A stretch of DNA of 61,864 nucleotides from Isochrysis galbana (GCA_018136815.1 CM030935.1:6015071-6076934), one strand, 5' to 3'. Positions 1-10,229 are shown, counted from the first letter of the stretch. Numbers and translations: made by a program. The notes: a model not told the origin generated them from the sequence alone.

Positions 1-2398
1 CCTGGGGAGGCCTTCCTCGGCGAACAGGGCTCCTAGAACCGTCTTCGTTGATTTTCCAGAGCTTGATCTCATCGTCCACGCTCGTATTGGATGTGCTTGC
101 CGATCCAGCCTCGCAGCTCGCGTCGACAGCCGTGGGGGTAGCGTGTGGGGTGCCCGAGCTCACACGGTCCGGTGATAGGGGTCCGGAAGGGGGTAGCACG
201 GTGTCCCCGTAGCCAACCTGCAACTCAGTCGGGGGCAGGCCTCGACGGACTGGGGTCCGCGATCCGTCGTCATTGATCTTCCAAAGTTTGATGTCACCAC
301 TTGCGCGGCTTCCGGTGGGCCTAGATGCTTGTTGCGGACTAGGAGGGGGTTGGCTGACCCTCTTCCCATCAGAAAAGGGACGAGGCGTGGGAGCATGGCC
401 AGAGGTGATGGGCGGAGCGAAACTTCCGTCTTGCATTATGTGGCGGAGCTTGAGATTGGACTGCAGCGCTCGACCCACCGAAGGTCCAACGTCGTCACTA
501 TTGCCAGTGAAGAAGCCGAAGCCAGCATGCTCATGCCGCACCTTGGCAGCGGCCGGCGCTGGGCCACGTTGCGATTGGTCGTCCGGATCGCCCGTGGTTG
601 GAGCGTATGCTAACCGCGCGCCGTCCGATGTCAGTGGCGGTGTGACGGGAACTGTTGACGCAGCCAGGAAAGGCGGCGCAGCAGGCAGGGTTGACACCGA
701 TTGCGGCGAGACATCGGCACGGAGTTCTTCCCGTGCCACATCACCCTCCTGGGCTAATAGGGCGCGCAGCTGCCTGTGCTCCTCCAGGGCGCGGGCAACG
801 ACGGCGGACTCCTCGCCAGCCACTGCCGCCGCCACCTCATCCGGCGATTTCGGCAGGATGTTCCACCACTCAAGCGCTCCAAGCTCCGCTGCCGAAGCAA
901 ACGAGGTGCATGTGGCAGGAGCGGAATCGAGGGCTGCAGCAACCGGCGCAAGTGATCCGAGCCGGCGGGCGGAGGCCGTCGGCAACGACGCGGGAGTGGC
1001 TGAGCTCCAGTCCACCGCGGTTATATTCTCGCGCACGGCAAGCGCGCTCCGCCTGTTCGAAAAGCGGAAGAGGGAGCTGACGCGTCGAAGAAGGCGGCGG
1101 AGGCGTCCTGCTGCTTGCTCCGTCTTCTCACTGAGCGGCCGTGCGTGCGCGAGCGGCGTTGCCTCGGACGGAGTGCCAGCGCTAACCGGAAGAGATGTGG
1201 CCGCTTGAGCGGGTTCGCTGACGCCGAGCACCAGAGCGCGCGCGCCCGCACTCTTTGAGAACCGATCCACGGCAAAGTGTCGGAGTAGCAGCGCCTCATC
1301 CGTAGCATCGCCGAGCACGCCGTCGGCGCAGTCGGCAATCAGCTTCGCACAGTAGGGCGACAGCAGGATGCCGTTTCGGTGGTAACCCGCCGCGACAAGC
1401 AGGTTGGAGGCCGAGGTGGTGGTGCCGAGCAGCGGCATCAAGTCGGGGGTGGTGGGCCGCAGCCCTGCCCACGTCTCGTCCACAGTGTAATCGGCAAGTA
1501 AGGGCGCTGTTGCGATGGCGGCGTTGAGTAATTTGGCGATGCCGGCGGCCGTGGTGCGGCGACAGTATGCGGCTTCAGGCTCCTCAGTGGCGCCCACAAC
1601 GATTGACCCGTCACGCCGGGGGATGAGGTAGCAGCGCGAGCTAAAGAGGGTGCGCTGTAGGCCGCCCGCCTCGAGCTGGGGATGGCCTAGCGGAGGGACG
1701 AGGCGGAGCATCTGGCCCTTGACGGGAAAGGACGCAAGGGGCAGTAGCTCGCGCGCCCACGCACCGCACGCGAGTATGACAGCGGAAGCGTCTATCTGCC
1801 GCCCGTCCGACGTGAGCACCGATGCGGCAATCGGCACATCTTCGCCCGTAGGGCTTCCCTGACCCGAAAAGGAGAGGGAAGCTGCCGAGACGCCCTCAAG
1901 AAGCCGAACGCCAACCGCCTTACAAGCCGCGCGCAGAGCGCGATGGTAGGCACGCGGGTCGACCGACGCCTCGTGCTCGTAGAGCCAGCCGCCCACGGCA
2001 TCCGTCGAGATCGATGGTTCCATGTGGCGCAGCGCCTCGCGGTCGAGCCAGACCGCCGGTCCGGCGGAGGGCGGGGGCCGCCAGCGCGCCACCGCATCTC
2101 GCCCAAATGCTGGCGAGATAAAGCCACCGTTTGAGCACAAGCCAACATCAACGCCCGAGAGGCTCTCGAGCCGGCGGAGCCACGGCCCGAAGTGTGCTCT
2201 CGCACGCAGGCATAGTTCGAGCATCGGGCCCTCCTCTAGTCGCTCAGCCTGCGGCGCGAGCATGCCACCCGCCGCGAGCGTCGAGGCCTCGTACGCATCG
2301 CGTGAGAGCACACTCACCTGCCAGCCACGCTCAGCGAGTTCGAGAGCGCAGCTAAGCCCAGAGGCGCCGCCGCCCACCACGAGCGCAGTCTTGGTCAT
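1..2398 (-). CDS. ThiO-like FAD-dependent amino-acid oxidase with long disordered C-terminal extension (partial)
   Basis: Reading from the ATG at 2398 the frame is open to the left edge (at least 799 codons, no stop), so the C-terminus lies outside the window. Residues 1 to about 385 form a DAO/glycine-oxidase domain: an N-terminal dinucleotide-binding VVGGGASGL, then AAGGMLAPQ, ACGAWA, PVKGQML, GATEE, ETWAGLRP and HRNGILLSP, all typical of ThiO/glycine oxidases. ThiO enzymes oxidise glycine to the imine used for the thiazole half of thiamine; related DAO enzymes act on other small amino acids, so substrate is not settled. No intron is needed. After about residue 385 comes a Ser/Pro/Ala-rich tail of more than 400 residues, unlike ordinary ThiO (about 370 aa). 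It carries a KLWKIN-type motif twice (around 240-300 and 10-70). The start is chosen because it directly precedes the FAD motif; a decayed copy of this 5' end lies just upstream. Confidence 0.85.
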   Translation of the reverse strand, partial: MTKTALVVGGGASGLSCALELAERGWQVSVLSRDAYEASTLAAGGMLAPQAERLEEGPMLELCLRARAHFGPWLRRLESLSGVDVGLCSNGGFISPAFGRDAVARWRPPPSAGPAVWLDREALRHMEPSISTDAVGGWLYEHEASVDPRAYHRALRAACKAVGVRLLEGVSAASLSFSGQGSPTGEDVPIAASVLTSDGRQIDASAVILACGAWARELLPLASFPVKGQMLRLVPPLGHPQLEAGGLQRTLFSSRCYLIPRRDGSIVVGATEEPEAAYCRRTTAAGIAKLLNAAIATAPLLADYTVDETWAGLRPTTPDLMPLLGTTTSASNLLVAAGYHRNGILLSPYCAKLIADCADGVLGDATDEALLLRHFAVDRFSKSAGARALVLGVSEPAQAATSLPVSAGTPSEATPLAHARPLSEKTEQAAGRLRRLLRRVSSLFRFSNRRSALAVRENITAVDWSSATPASLPTASARRLGSLAPVAAALDSAPATCTSFASAAELGALEWWNILPKSPDEVAAAVAGEESAVVARALEEHRQLRALLAQEGDVAREELRADVSPQSVSTLPAAPPFLAASTVPVTPPLTSDGARLAYAPTTGDPDDQSQRGPAPAAAKVRHEHAGFGFFTGNSDDVGPSVGRALQSNLKLRHIMQDGSFAPPITSGHAPTPRPFSDGKRVSQPPPSPQQASRPTGSRASGDIKLWKINDDGSRTPVRRGLPPTELQVGYGDTVLPPSGPLSPDRVSSGTPHATPTAVDASCEAGSASTSNTSVDDEIKLWKINEDGSRSPVRRGRPPQ

Positions 2399-2564
2399 AC
2401 CTCCCTCCAACATGCTCAATCGCATGCAGCGAGAGCGCTGGGCGGCAGCAGGCTCGAGAGCACAGCTGAGCCCAGAGACGCCCCCGCCCACCGCGAGCGC
2501 AGTCTTGGTAAATCCGCCGTGCAACTTGCTCGGGCGTGCGCAGCGAGAGCGCTGTGTGGCAGCG
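2341..2564 (-). repeat. 114-bp tandem duplication of the 5' end of the ThiO-like gene
   Basis: The segment holding the start codon and FAD-binding GGGASG motif (about 2341-2450) is repeated once at about 2453-2564. The copies are offset by exactly 114 bp (38 codons), so they share a reading frame, and the upstream copy still reads GGGVSGLSCALE. It has lost the start codon: the position equivalent to the ATG reads TTT. No in-frame ATG was noticed in the part of the upstream copy that was read. It looks like a decayed partial duplication now in the 5' UTR or promoter. Confidence 0.75.
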
Positions 2565-3505
2565 TGAGTATGGGAGAGTGCGAGAGTCTGATGCGCCCGC
2601 CAGCCAACGCCCACCGGCTGCCAGCTCAGAGAGAGCACGAGAAGTGAGGAGATCAGCGGCGAGCTCATCGCGCGTCGCGCCACGCTCGCCCCTCGCGCAC
2701 CAGTGGGACCATCGAGAGACTTACTCTTTAAGTACTCCTACCAAAGGGAATCTCACCCGGTAAAAACGATCCTGATACTGAGGTTATCTTTGGTCTTTGG
2801 ATGTCACCACTCCACACACGACGCTGCACGCCCGCCGGGCCGATCCGGTTGCGGTTGAGGATAAGCGTCTGGGTCCTCCGGCACGCTCCAGCCTCGAGCA
2901 CGAGACAGATCATGTCGAAGGCCTCGTCGTCGAGATCCGCATTGGGGAAAAAGTCCCGCGCCTTGCTGCGGATTTCGACACGGCTTTGGGGCGTCGCTGG
3001 CTGGGCGGCTCCTGGCTATTCCGTATGTGGCGCGCGCCGGGCACAGGGCTGATGACCAAGAACGGGCTCGCAGCACGCCCGGCGTCGTTTTGAATTTGGG
3101 CTTCCCGAGAAGGTGTATTTAGGCTTGTTGCTTGCCGTTTTTGTTTTTGTTTTTGGTTTTGGGTTACGCTTCGTCGCTTCGTTGTTGGGGCTCCCGGGTC
3201 CCGGGGGGGGTCTAGGGCCCGAAGGGCATCGAATATGTGCTAGATGGGTGTTTTCCGGGGTTTCTACCGCTTCACTTTGGTGTATTTCCTCAATCCTGAC
3301 TCTTTCATTTTTACACCCTTAAAAATTATAGTAGATCGTCAGATAGTGCGTGTTTGACCGCCCTAGCCCTAGGGAAGAGGGGAAGAGTAGGCGAGCCCGA
3401 ATCTTCAGAAGTTTTTTTACTACCCTCTGTTTTCTTTTGCTCTAGTTGGCCAACGACGCACACTTGCGATAAGCCCGCCCGCGGGCGCGCGGCACCACCA
3501 CAGCG
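2565..3505. other. Intergenic stretch without a recognisable gene
   Basis: GC-rich at first, then with a T-rich, homopolymer-bearing part (about 3120-3330). Short open frames occur on both strands but none shows a recognisable domain or convincing exon structure. Confidence 0.5.
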
Positions 3506-4215
3506 CTAGATACCCACACACGAACACAAACAGGCCACATAGCACAGCCACTTCAGCACGCGTACGCACACGCAAGCATGAAAACAGCGCGGCGCGATAT
3601 ACGGGCGCGTGCGCTCATACTCGTGTGGGCCTCGCGCACAATGGCAACTCAGCTCACGCCCTCTCCAATGCAAACAGGCGATGAATAGCATACGGAACAC
3701 ATTTCGCACACAAGCCATAGTAATGAGGCCCGACACAACAATGGTCACACCGCCAACCCACTGCATGCGTGGGGAGTCAGGAAGGGCTGTAAATTCGCTG
3801 AGTGCGAGAGCATGCGAAGCAGAGCCAGCGGAAAGGGCCAGTGCAGATGAGGGCCTCTGGGAAAGAAGCCATTGCTCAAATGCGCCAATGAGCACGGCCG
3901 TTTCAGGCGATGCTCGTCTATCTCGACGTGTAACTCTACCTCCCGAACCCCGCACTGGACGACGACCTCTGTGGAGTAGAACATCGGACTGCCGTCCCAC
4001 CCTGGCCGGTGACTACCTGTCTCAGAATCATCCGCCGCCACAGAGAGCACAATGTATGGCGCAACCCCCTCCATCCTCACAAACCCACAAGCTACATTGG
4101 TCGGACTACCGAGCTTACTGATGCCTTGAACGCCCGCTGCCAGCTTCGATGGAGCGCTGAAGTGCAATGAGCGCAAGGGCTCATATAGCACACACGCGAA
4201 GAAGACGTGCGGCAG
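3506..4215 (-). CDS. Putative spliced membrane protein, unknown family
   Basis: Weak gene candidate on the minus strand. An exon with hydrophobic start (HVFFACVLYEPLRSL) continues through GVAPYIVLSV and VVVQCGVRE to a GTAGAG donor at 3939. A good pyrimidine-rich acceptor (CTTCTTTCCCAG, ending 3857) then opens a second exon in matching phase, from 3856 to a stop at 3506. That exon contains a strongly hydrophobic stretch, GGVTIVVSGLITMACV, followed by more hydrophobic residues, consistent with a membrane anchor. The 83-bp intron resolves what otherwise looks like a frameshift. A further in-frame 48-bp GT..AG segment near 3965-4012 could be intronic or coding. The true 5' exon and start codon were not found, and the last 40 codons are low-complexity and may not be coding. 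I do not recognise the family. Confidence 0.35.
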
Positions 4216-4963
4216 ATGGCAGCAATGACCAAAGGTGCTGTCCCATCACATGGCAAGCGGTTGAGCTGTAGCCGCACACGGCCCGTTGGTAGAAACATCG
4301 ATATGCGTAAGCCCTACCCCCGCCCCCTCCCCAACCCCACACCCATCCACCCGCCTACCCGCCGCCACGGCACGATGGGACTGAGCGCTGATTGCGCCAC
4401 CCGGCTGACGGGCTGCGGGGCCCACGTAGCTTCACTTGCCAAACCGGCACACCCGAGCCGAATGTCTCATATCCATCTCACCGCATCCAGGCTCATGCAA
4501 GGCTTGCTGACACGTCCATCCATCAAGCCGGAATGTGAGCCAGCGCCGCCCTCCATTGTCCAGGTTATGACAGGGTATCAATGGTCTGGATGAAGAGATC
4601 ATCGCAGCAAGCTGTGCTGCGTAGTCGTCCCGCAGTCGTGTCAGCCAGGAAATCCACTCCTGGCTACTCTCCTCTCACTCCTGTGCTGTCGACCCTCGAG
4701 GGCTCGCAGCTCGTAATCGCACACTTCCGCTCCGATCCGCTGCGCACAAAGAAAGGTAGAGCGCAGAGCACGTGCATGTGGCTGACCGGGCCAGGGGCCT
4801 AAGCAAGAGTTGTGCTTGCCGCCCTGCCCCACGCCGCGCCCAGTACGATGCCACCCACCTGCAGCAAGTGCACCGCATCCTCTGATCCGGCAGCGAGACA
4901 CGCGCACCCGCAGCAAACGGGGTGCAGGCCCGGAGGCGAAGCGCGGTAGTACAACATAGCTGC
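4216..4963. other. Intergenic region, no supported gene
   Basis: Only overlapping short frames with no domain signal. It separates the 5' side of the unknown membrane-protein candidate from the 3' end of the RRM gene. Confidence 0.5.
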
Positions 4964-5816
4964 TCACGCCTCGGAGGAGTCCTCTACACCGGGAGTAGTC
5001 GGCTCGGCAGACGAGTCAGCCATCGTCAGGCTATCCATCAAGGCAGCGGCGCTGACAGCCTGGTCCACACGCCCACGGCCGCGGCCACGGCCGCCGCCCT
5101 CGCCACGGCCGCGCCCAGACCTGCGTGCTCCCTTCCCGCCATCACCGTCTCCATCGCCACCCTTGCCACGGCCACGGCTCTCGCCATCGTTCCTCCCGCG
5201 CCCACGGCCACGCCCATCGCTGTCGCGGCGGCGGTCGCCATCGCCATCGCGGCGGTCGCCGTGCGCACGTGGCTCCGGCCGCGGCTTGGGCCGCTCGCGC
5301 GCCATCTCGACACGGGTCTCCCGCGTCTTGTCGTCCTCGCTGATTGGGGCTCCGGGCCACGTGTGCACAAAACCTTCCGCGTTCATAGCCTCGACAGCAG
5401 CCTTGGCGTGCGCCGGCTCCTTGAAGGTGACATAGCCAAAGCCACGCGAGGAACGGCCATTGTATGCGACAAACGCGTCAATGACCTCCCCGTATTCCTG
5501 CCAGGCAGAGCGCGGGCGGACGAGGCTGAGAGAGGGCCAGGCATGGAAGAGGGGGGGGGGGGAGCCGCCGCGCGCCCACGCCTGGGCGCCGGGAGAGGGG
5601 GAGGCAGAGGGGCGGGAGAGGGGTGGTGGAAGAGGCGCTCGGCTGCGGACGAAGAGGGAGAGGGCTGCGTGCATGTGAGTGCGGTTGATTGAGAGGGAAG
5701 GGGGTGCATACCTCAAATGCCTGGCGCAGCATCTTGCCGTTGACCGACCACGGCAGGTTGGAGCAGAAGATCTGCGTCTTGGAGACGGGGCGGTCCTGGA
5801 GGGCGGGCGTCGACAT
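4964..5816 (-). CDS. RRM-domain RNA-binding protein with RGG/RD-rich tail
   Basis: Two exons: 5816-5712 (35 codons) and 5497-4964, giving 212 aa. The intron (5711-5498, 214 bp) has a GTATGC donor and GGCAG acceptor and splits a single RRM. Both RNP motifs are visible: RNP2 as IFCSNLPW (residues 16-23) and RNP1 as RGFGYVTF (about 53-60). After a variable stretch the C-terminal half is low complexity, built of Arg-Gly, Arg-Asp and Gly-Gly-Arg repeats, as in small glycine-rich or cold-inducible RNA-binding proteins that act in mRNA processing or as RNA chaperones in nucleus or cytoplasm. Upstream lies a long GA/CT-rich tract that may form the promoter. The family is clear; the specific RNA targets are not. 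Confidence 0.85.
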
Positions 5817-5959
5817 GGCCGCGAGGGGGGAGGGAAGAGAGAGAAAGTGGGAGAGGGGCGAGGGAGGGGCATCGCGCGGGGCACCCGCGGTACGAGGTGT
5901 CTCGCGCCAGATTAGGTTAAAGAGAGAGCCGGGTGCGGCCTGCGGGCACGGGCCCTTCA

Positions 5960-6300
5960 TCGAGATGAGGAGAAGAGGAAAAGGGAGGGAGAGGAGGGGA
6001 ATAGAGGGAGGGAGAGAGAGAAGGGGTTAGAGAGGGAATGGGGAGGGGGGGGGAGAGAGGAGGGGGGAGAGAGAGAGGGAGAGAGAGAGAGAAGGAGAGA
6101 GAGGGAGAGAGAGAGGGGAAGGGAAGGAGGGAGAGAGCGAGAGAAAGAGAGAGAGAAAGAGAGGGAGGGAGGGAGAGAGAGGGAGGGAGGGAGGAGAGAA
6201 GTGGGAGAGGGAGAGAGGGAGAGGGAGAGAGGGGGGGGGGGGGGAGACGAGGCGCGGGGGGGGGGGAGTGTACTCGTAGCTGAGAGAGAGAGAGAGAGCC
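5960..6300. repeat. Purine-rich (GA/GGGA)n low-complexity tract
   Basis: About 300 bp of almost pure G and A on the plus strand (polypyrimidine on the minus strand), with GAGA, GGGA and poly-G runs, ending in GAGAGAGAGAG. It lies just upstream of the minus-strand RRM gene. Serine/leucine/proline-rich frames across it are translation artefacts. Confidence 0.85.
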
Positions 6301-7611
6301 ACGTGTATTGTTGATTGGGCCAAGGGCGGCCCCCCCCCTGCGGTATCGGCGACGGCACCTGGCGCCGGTAGGCATTGCATCGCCGCAGCTGGGCGGGAGA
6401 GGGACGAGGGAAGAGAAAAAAAAACACACACCTGAAGATGCGGGGCTGCTGACTGCTGACTGGCTGGGGGGCTGGGGAGGTTCCAATCCAATGGGGGGGA
6501 GTTGGAGTGAGAGATGGCCTCTCATGCGGGGGGGGGGGAGGGGGGGCGCTGCAGCGACTCAACGGGGACTCCACTATGACTATCACTCAACCGCGCGACT
6601 TGCCGCTGTTGAGTCGTTGTTAGCCCGGTCGTTCACTATTGAGCTAGACTATTGCTATTGGGGTGAGTGAGCGAGGTGAGGAGGGCACTTGGCACTTGGC
6701 ACTTGGGCCCGGCCAGGTTTTCGCGTCAAACATGCCCAAAACGCTTTCGGAAATTTCGGTGGTTTTGCACTGATTTTCGGATAGGACTGCCCCATGTCAC
6801 GGGTGGTTTTGCGTGGTGTGCACCCTAGAACTTTTATATTGGGATGAGGATGAGGAGGGGGAGAGGGCCGCATGAGTCGAGCCGTGATCTCCCCCCTTCT
6901 CTCCTTGTTCGCTTGTGTGAGTCTCCTACGCAATCCCCCCGTGTGTGCGTTTGATTTGCGCGTGATACTATTAGTGTGCCCTGTGTGGTCAGTGGCCCCC
7001 TTTGGTATCTTTTAACGTGTCATGAAGTAATAGGATGCGCGGCGCGCCGCGCCGCGGTCTCATCCTCAAGCCACAGGGGGCCGCGCTGCGGCCTCCTTGT
7101 GATACCCCAATTTTCGCGAAATTTTTGTTTGTCGTTTGTGCTTCGAGGTTCGAGGCCCACACCGGCCATCGTCCCTCGGCAACGGGCGAGGTGTTAGGTG
7201 CCGACAAGTCGACAAGTCAGGACCGTGCCGAACTGCGGTCCAAGTTCGAGTGCGTCCATCGTCCATGTCGCGGTGCGGTGCCTATTAGAAGTTAGACTTC
7301 AAGATAGAGAGACCGGGGAGCGTGCGTCGGTGCGTCGGAGCCTCGGACTCGGAGCGAGCGAGCGAAATCCAGACAACCGTCGATGGTTGTCTGAAAACAG
7401 ACAGAATCCGTAAACACACGAGCCGAAGACTAACAGTAACAGAAGGTAAGCCAAGCGGACGTTTTCGAAGGTCAAAATGTCCAACATTACGACATGCAGC
7501 ATGGAGCATGGGAGGCCCCCAAACCTAGAGCGCAAGCGCAAGCGCATAGACTCAGGCAAATCGATGCCCACAGGCATAGAGAGTACCTAAGTAAGGCAGC
7601 AAAGATAATCA
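6301..7611. other. Non-coding stretch with two transposon-related scraps
   Basis: No gene recognised. About 6701-6780 begins TTGGGCCCGGCCAGG and contains AAATTTCGG, resembling the left end of the TIR element at 58648-59190, so it looks like a truncated relative. About 6965-7095 resembles 16750-16880, the leader just before the gypsy remnant: both read TGTGTGG...GGTATCTTTTAA followed by a GGCGCGCCGC-rich segment. Confidence 0.45.
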
Positions 7612-7940
7612 TCTAACTGAGCATTAGTACCACTACTCTCACTAGCCCGGTACTAACACGAGAACCCTCAGTGCACCTGCCCGTACACCTTGACGCGTGC
7701 TGATGCCACAGATACATACTCCTATGCACCCCTCCACATCTCCCCCCTCGCAGGCCCCCGGCTCCCATTCTAACTCCCCACAAGTTAGAATGAGGGAAAA
7801 CCCATTGAGGCGGTCCGGTCGACGCCGGCCGACTCTCCGGGAAAAAGCACCGGGGGGGGGGGGGAGGAACTCTCGTCAACAAAGGGGAACGGCCCTTACC
7901 AGCTCGCGCCGTGAGCGATTCTCGAGAAATAAGTGGCCGC
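7612..7940 (+). repeat. Dispersed repeat, inverted relative to 54280-54597
   Basis: This segment matches the reverse complement of about 54280-54597, including GAGCATTAGTACCAC at the left end and the GGTCGACGCCGGCCGAC stretch. The two copies encode parallel Ser/Pro/Arg-rich frames only because they are copies. The partner forms the 3' half of the R1-related element at 53687-54607. Confidence 0.8.
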
Positions 7941-8155
7941 GACTCGAGTAACCTGTGCCACTCCTAGGGTACTCTCCTGTCGCATTCGCGATGTCTCAGA
8001 GGCAAAAAGAAATAACAGTAAAAAAAAACAGTAAACAGTAAAAAGAACAGAGGAAGAAAGAAGAAGAAAAGTGAAAAAGAAGAGAAAAAAACCCAGAGTA
8101 TATAGGGCGGTTCTCAGCCCTTCCCATCGGCCCTATGGCTACGTAAACTCTCACG

Positions 8156-8218
8156 TGGCATAGTGGTTCAACCCACCGCCTCCACCAACCTTTTGCTCTG
8201 GGTCGCGAGTTCGAGTCC
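8156..8218 (+). promoter_or_regulatory. tRNA-like Pol III internal promoter (A and B boxes), left arm
   Basis: TGGCATAGTGG (8156-8166) fits the Pol III A box and AGTTCGAGTCC (8208-8218) fits the B box, about 42 bp apart, as in tRNA genes and tRNA-derived SINEs. The flanking bases do not fold into a good cloverleaf, so this is a tRNA relic rather than a functional tRNA gene. Confidence 0.55.
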
Positions 8219-8763
8219 GGACGGAGCGCTCTGCAGTTCGAGCCCCGCTCCTTCTCCTCTCCGCTCTTCTTCTACAGTTAAATTCCACGCTCTTCTTCTA
8301 CCGTAAAAATTCCGCACTCCGTCTACCGTTAGAAATCCTGCCTCTTCCTACTGTTAAAATTCCTGCCTCTTCCTACCGTTAAAATCCTGCACTCCGTCTA
8401 CCGTTAAAATCCTGCCTCCGTCGCCTTGCCAAGACATTTCCTCTGCCTTCCTGCCGGCTTCCTTGCCAGTTCCTTCCGCCCCGGTTTCCCGCTTGTCTCT
8501 AAATCGGTTTCACCGCATTACGACCAAGCTTAGTGGGGAAACTCCTCGTCCAGTTCCGTTACCCGAAAATCTCGTTCATCTCGTCGGGCCATCAAGGCCA
8601 TCTCGTTCATCTCGTCGTCGGGCCATCAGGCCATCTCGTTCATCTCGTCGTCGGGCCATCAGGCCATCTCGTTACATCTCGTTCATCTCGTTACAATCCA
8701 AGCTGCGGCTTTGATTTCCACAGTCGTGCGTGCTGACCAATAAGTGTTCGTCGGGTTGATGTT

Positions 8764-9128
8764 AGCATGCAGTCGGGGCCACGCGGACTGCGTACGCGCA
8801 CTACTCAAGCGACCCGAAGCCAAGCAGCAGCTCTTTGCGCCCGAAGCCGCACGCGGCGGGCAGTGGCAACACGGGCCATGCACACTGGAAGCCGGCCGAC
8901 GGAGAGCTCATCGATGAGTTGGGCGACTCTACTTACTTTGCCAACCACGAGACGGCCAAGGAGGTGAGCCGCGAGTGGCATCTGGCCTTCCTCACGCATC
9001 ATGCGCAGGTGCGCGCTCCCGAGAGCGCCGCCGAACAGCTCAACACGCTCAAGTCTCTGTCGTCGGATCCCCAAAACTTTTTCAGAGCCACATCGGCCGT
9101 GCACGCCTCAGAATTGGAACCAGCCTGA
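8764..9128 (+). pseudogene. Captured exon-like segment inside the foldback element
   Basis: A 365-bp open frame in the unique centre of the foldback element, ending at a stop at 9126-9128. It is rich in charged and aromatic residues (HWKPADGELIDELGDS, ANHETAKEVSREWHLAF, SSDPQNFFRAT) and unlike the low-complexity noise around it. No ATG starts it; sequence ending TTAGCATGCAG just before it could be an intron acceptor, so the segment looks like an exon captured from a host gene. I do not recognise the parent protein. Confidence 0.45.
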
Positions 9129-9819
9129 GCCGCCAACCGGCTTGATTGTAGGTCACGAGCCTGAGATAGAAGAGAGGCGGCGGACGCGGCCGGACGAGTC
9201 GGAGTACGACGGCAGTAGTCGAGGACGACGGGCATCCACTGCACCGCCATCGCACCGGCGATACCCACGTAAGTGCGGCTGCGCATCGAGCCGCGATGAG
9301 GGGACATGGGGAGGTTTTGTGGAAATCAAAGCCGCAGCTTGGATTGTAACGAGGTGAACGAGATGTAACGAGATGGCCTGATGGCCCGACGACGAGATGA
9401 ACGAGATGGCCTTGATGGCCCGACGAGATGAACGAGATGGCCCTGGGGCCCGACGAGATGAACGAGATTATCGGGTAACGGAACTGGACGAGGAGTTTCC
9501 CCACTAAGCTTGGTCTTAATGCGGTGAAACCGATTTAGAGACAAGCGGGAAACCGGGGCGGAAGGAACTGGCAAGAAAGCCGGCAGGAAGGCAGAGGAAA
9601 TGTCTTGGCAAGGCGACGGAGGCAGGATTTTAACGGTAGACGGAGTGCAGGATTTTAACGGTAGGAAGAGGCAGGAATTTTAACAGTAGGAAGAGGCAGG
9701 ATTTTTACCGTAGAAGAAGGGCATGGAATTTTAATGGTAGAAGAAGAGTGCGGAATTTAACTGTAGAAGAAGAGCGGAGAGGAGAAGGAGCGGGGCTCGA
9801 ACTGCAGAGCGCTCCGTCC

Positions 9820-9882
9820 GGACTCGAACTCGCGACCCAGAGCAAAAGGTTGGTGGAGGCGGTGGGTTGAACCACTATGCCA
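9820..9882 (-). promoter_or_regulatory. tRNA-like Pol III internal promoter (A and B boxes), right arm
   Basis: Inverted copy of the left-arm segment: A box complement at 9872-9882 and B box complement at 9820-9830. Any Pol III transcript from either arm would point toward the centre of the element. Confidence 0.5.
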
Positions 9883-10229
9883 CGCGAGAGTTTACGTAGC
9901 CATAGGGCCGATGGGAAGGGCTGAGAACCGCCCTATATACTCTGGGTTTTTTTTTCTCTTCTTTTTCACTCTTCTTCTTCTTTCTTCCTCTGTTCTTTTT
10001 ACTGTTTACTGTTTTTTTCTTTTACTGTTATTTCTTTTTGCCTCTGAGACATCGCGAATGCGACAGGTTTGCCATTGCGTGCTGGCGACCAGGAACAATG
10101 CACGTCGGCACGAGCGGGGGAAGGCTAGGCGAAAGGTAGAGCCCCGTAGCTTTGGTGTGTCCCGTTCCATGTTGCCATGGATGGACGTATTGGGTGGCTT
10201 CTAGACCTCCGAGTAGCGACTTAGCGTAG

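Larger units (their letters stand above)
7976..10067. mobile_element. Foldback-type transposon with ~750-bp inverted arms
   Basis: Left arm 7976-8722 and right arm 9318-10067 are long inverted copies of each other, starting and ending with CCTGTCGCATTCGCGATGTC and its complement. The arms contain an A-rich/T-rich segment with TAACAGTAAA repeats, a tRNA-like segment with Pol III boxes, a ~25-bp tandem array (variants of CTACCGTTAAAATCCTGC) and a ~33-bp array of CATCTCGTTCATCTCGTC type. The ~595-bp centre carries a coding-like segment but no transposase, so this is a non-autonomous element. No target-site duplication is visible at its ends. Right of it lies a gag-like remnant. Confidence 0.85.

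Noticed and set aside
273..1208. 311-aa plus-strand frame
   Set aside because: It is antisense to the ThiO-like gene tail; only the minus strand has ThiO motifs continuous with it.
3890..3960. A frameshift pseudogene at 3.9 kb
   Set aside because: A GT-AG intron with a good pyrimidine-rich acceptor restores phase, so splicing is the simpler explanation.
8156..8225. A functional tRNA gene in the foldback arm
   Set aside because: A and B boxes are present but the sequence does not fold into a convincing acceptor, anticodon and T-arm set.
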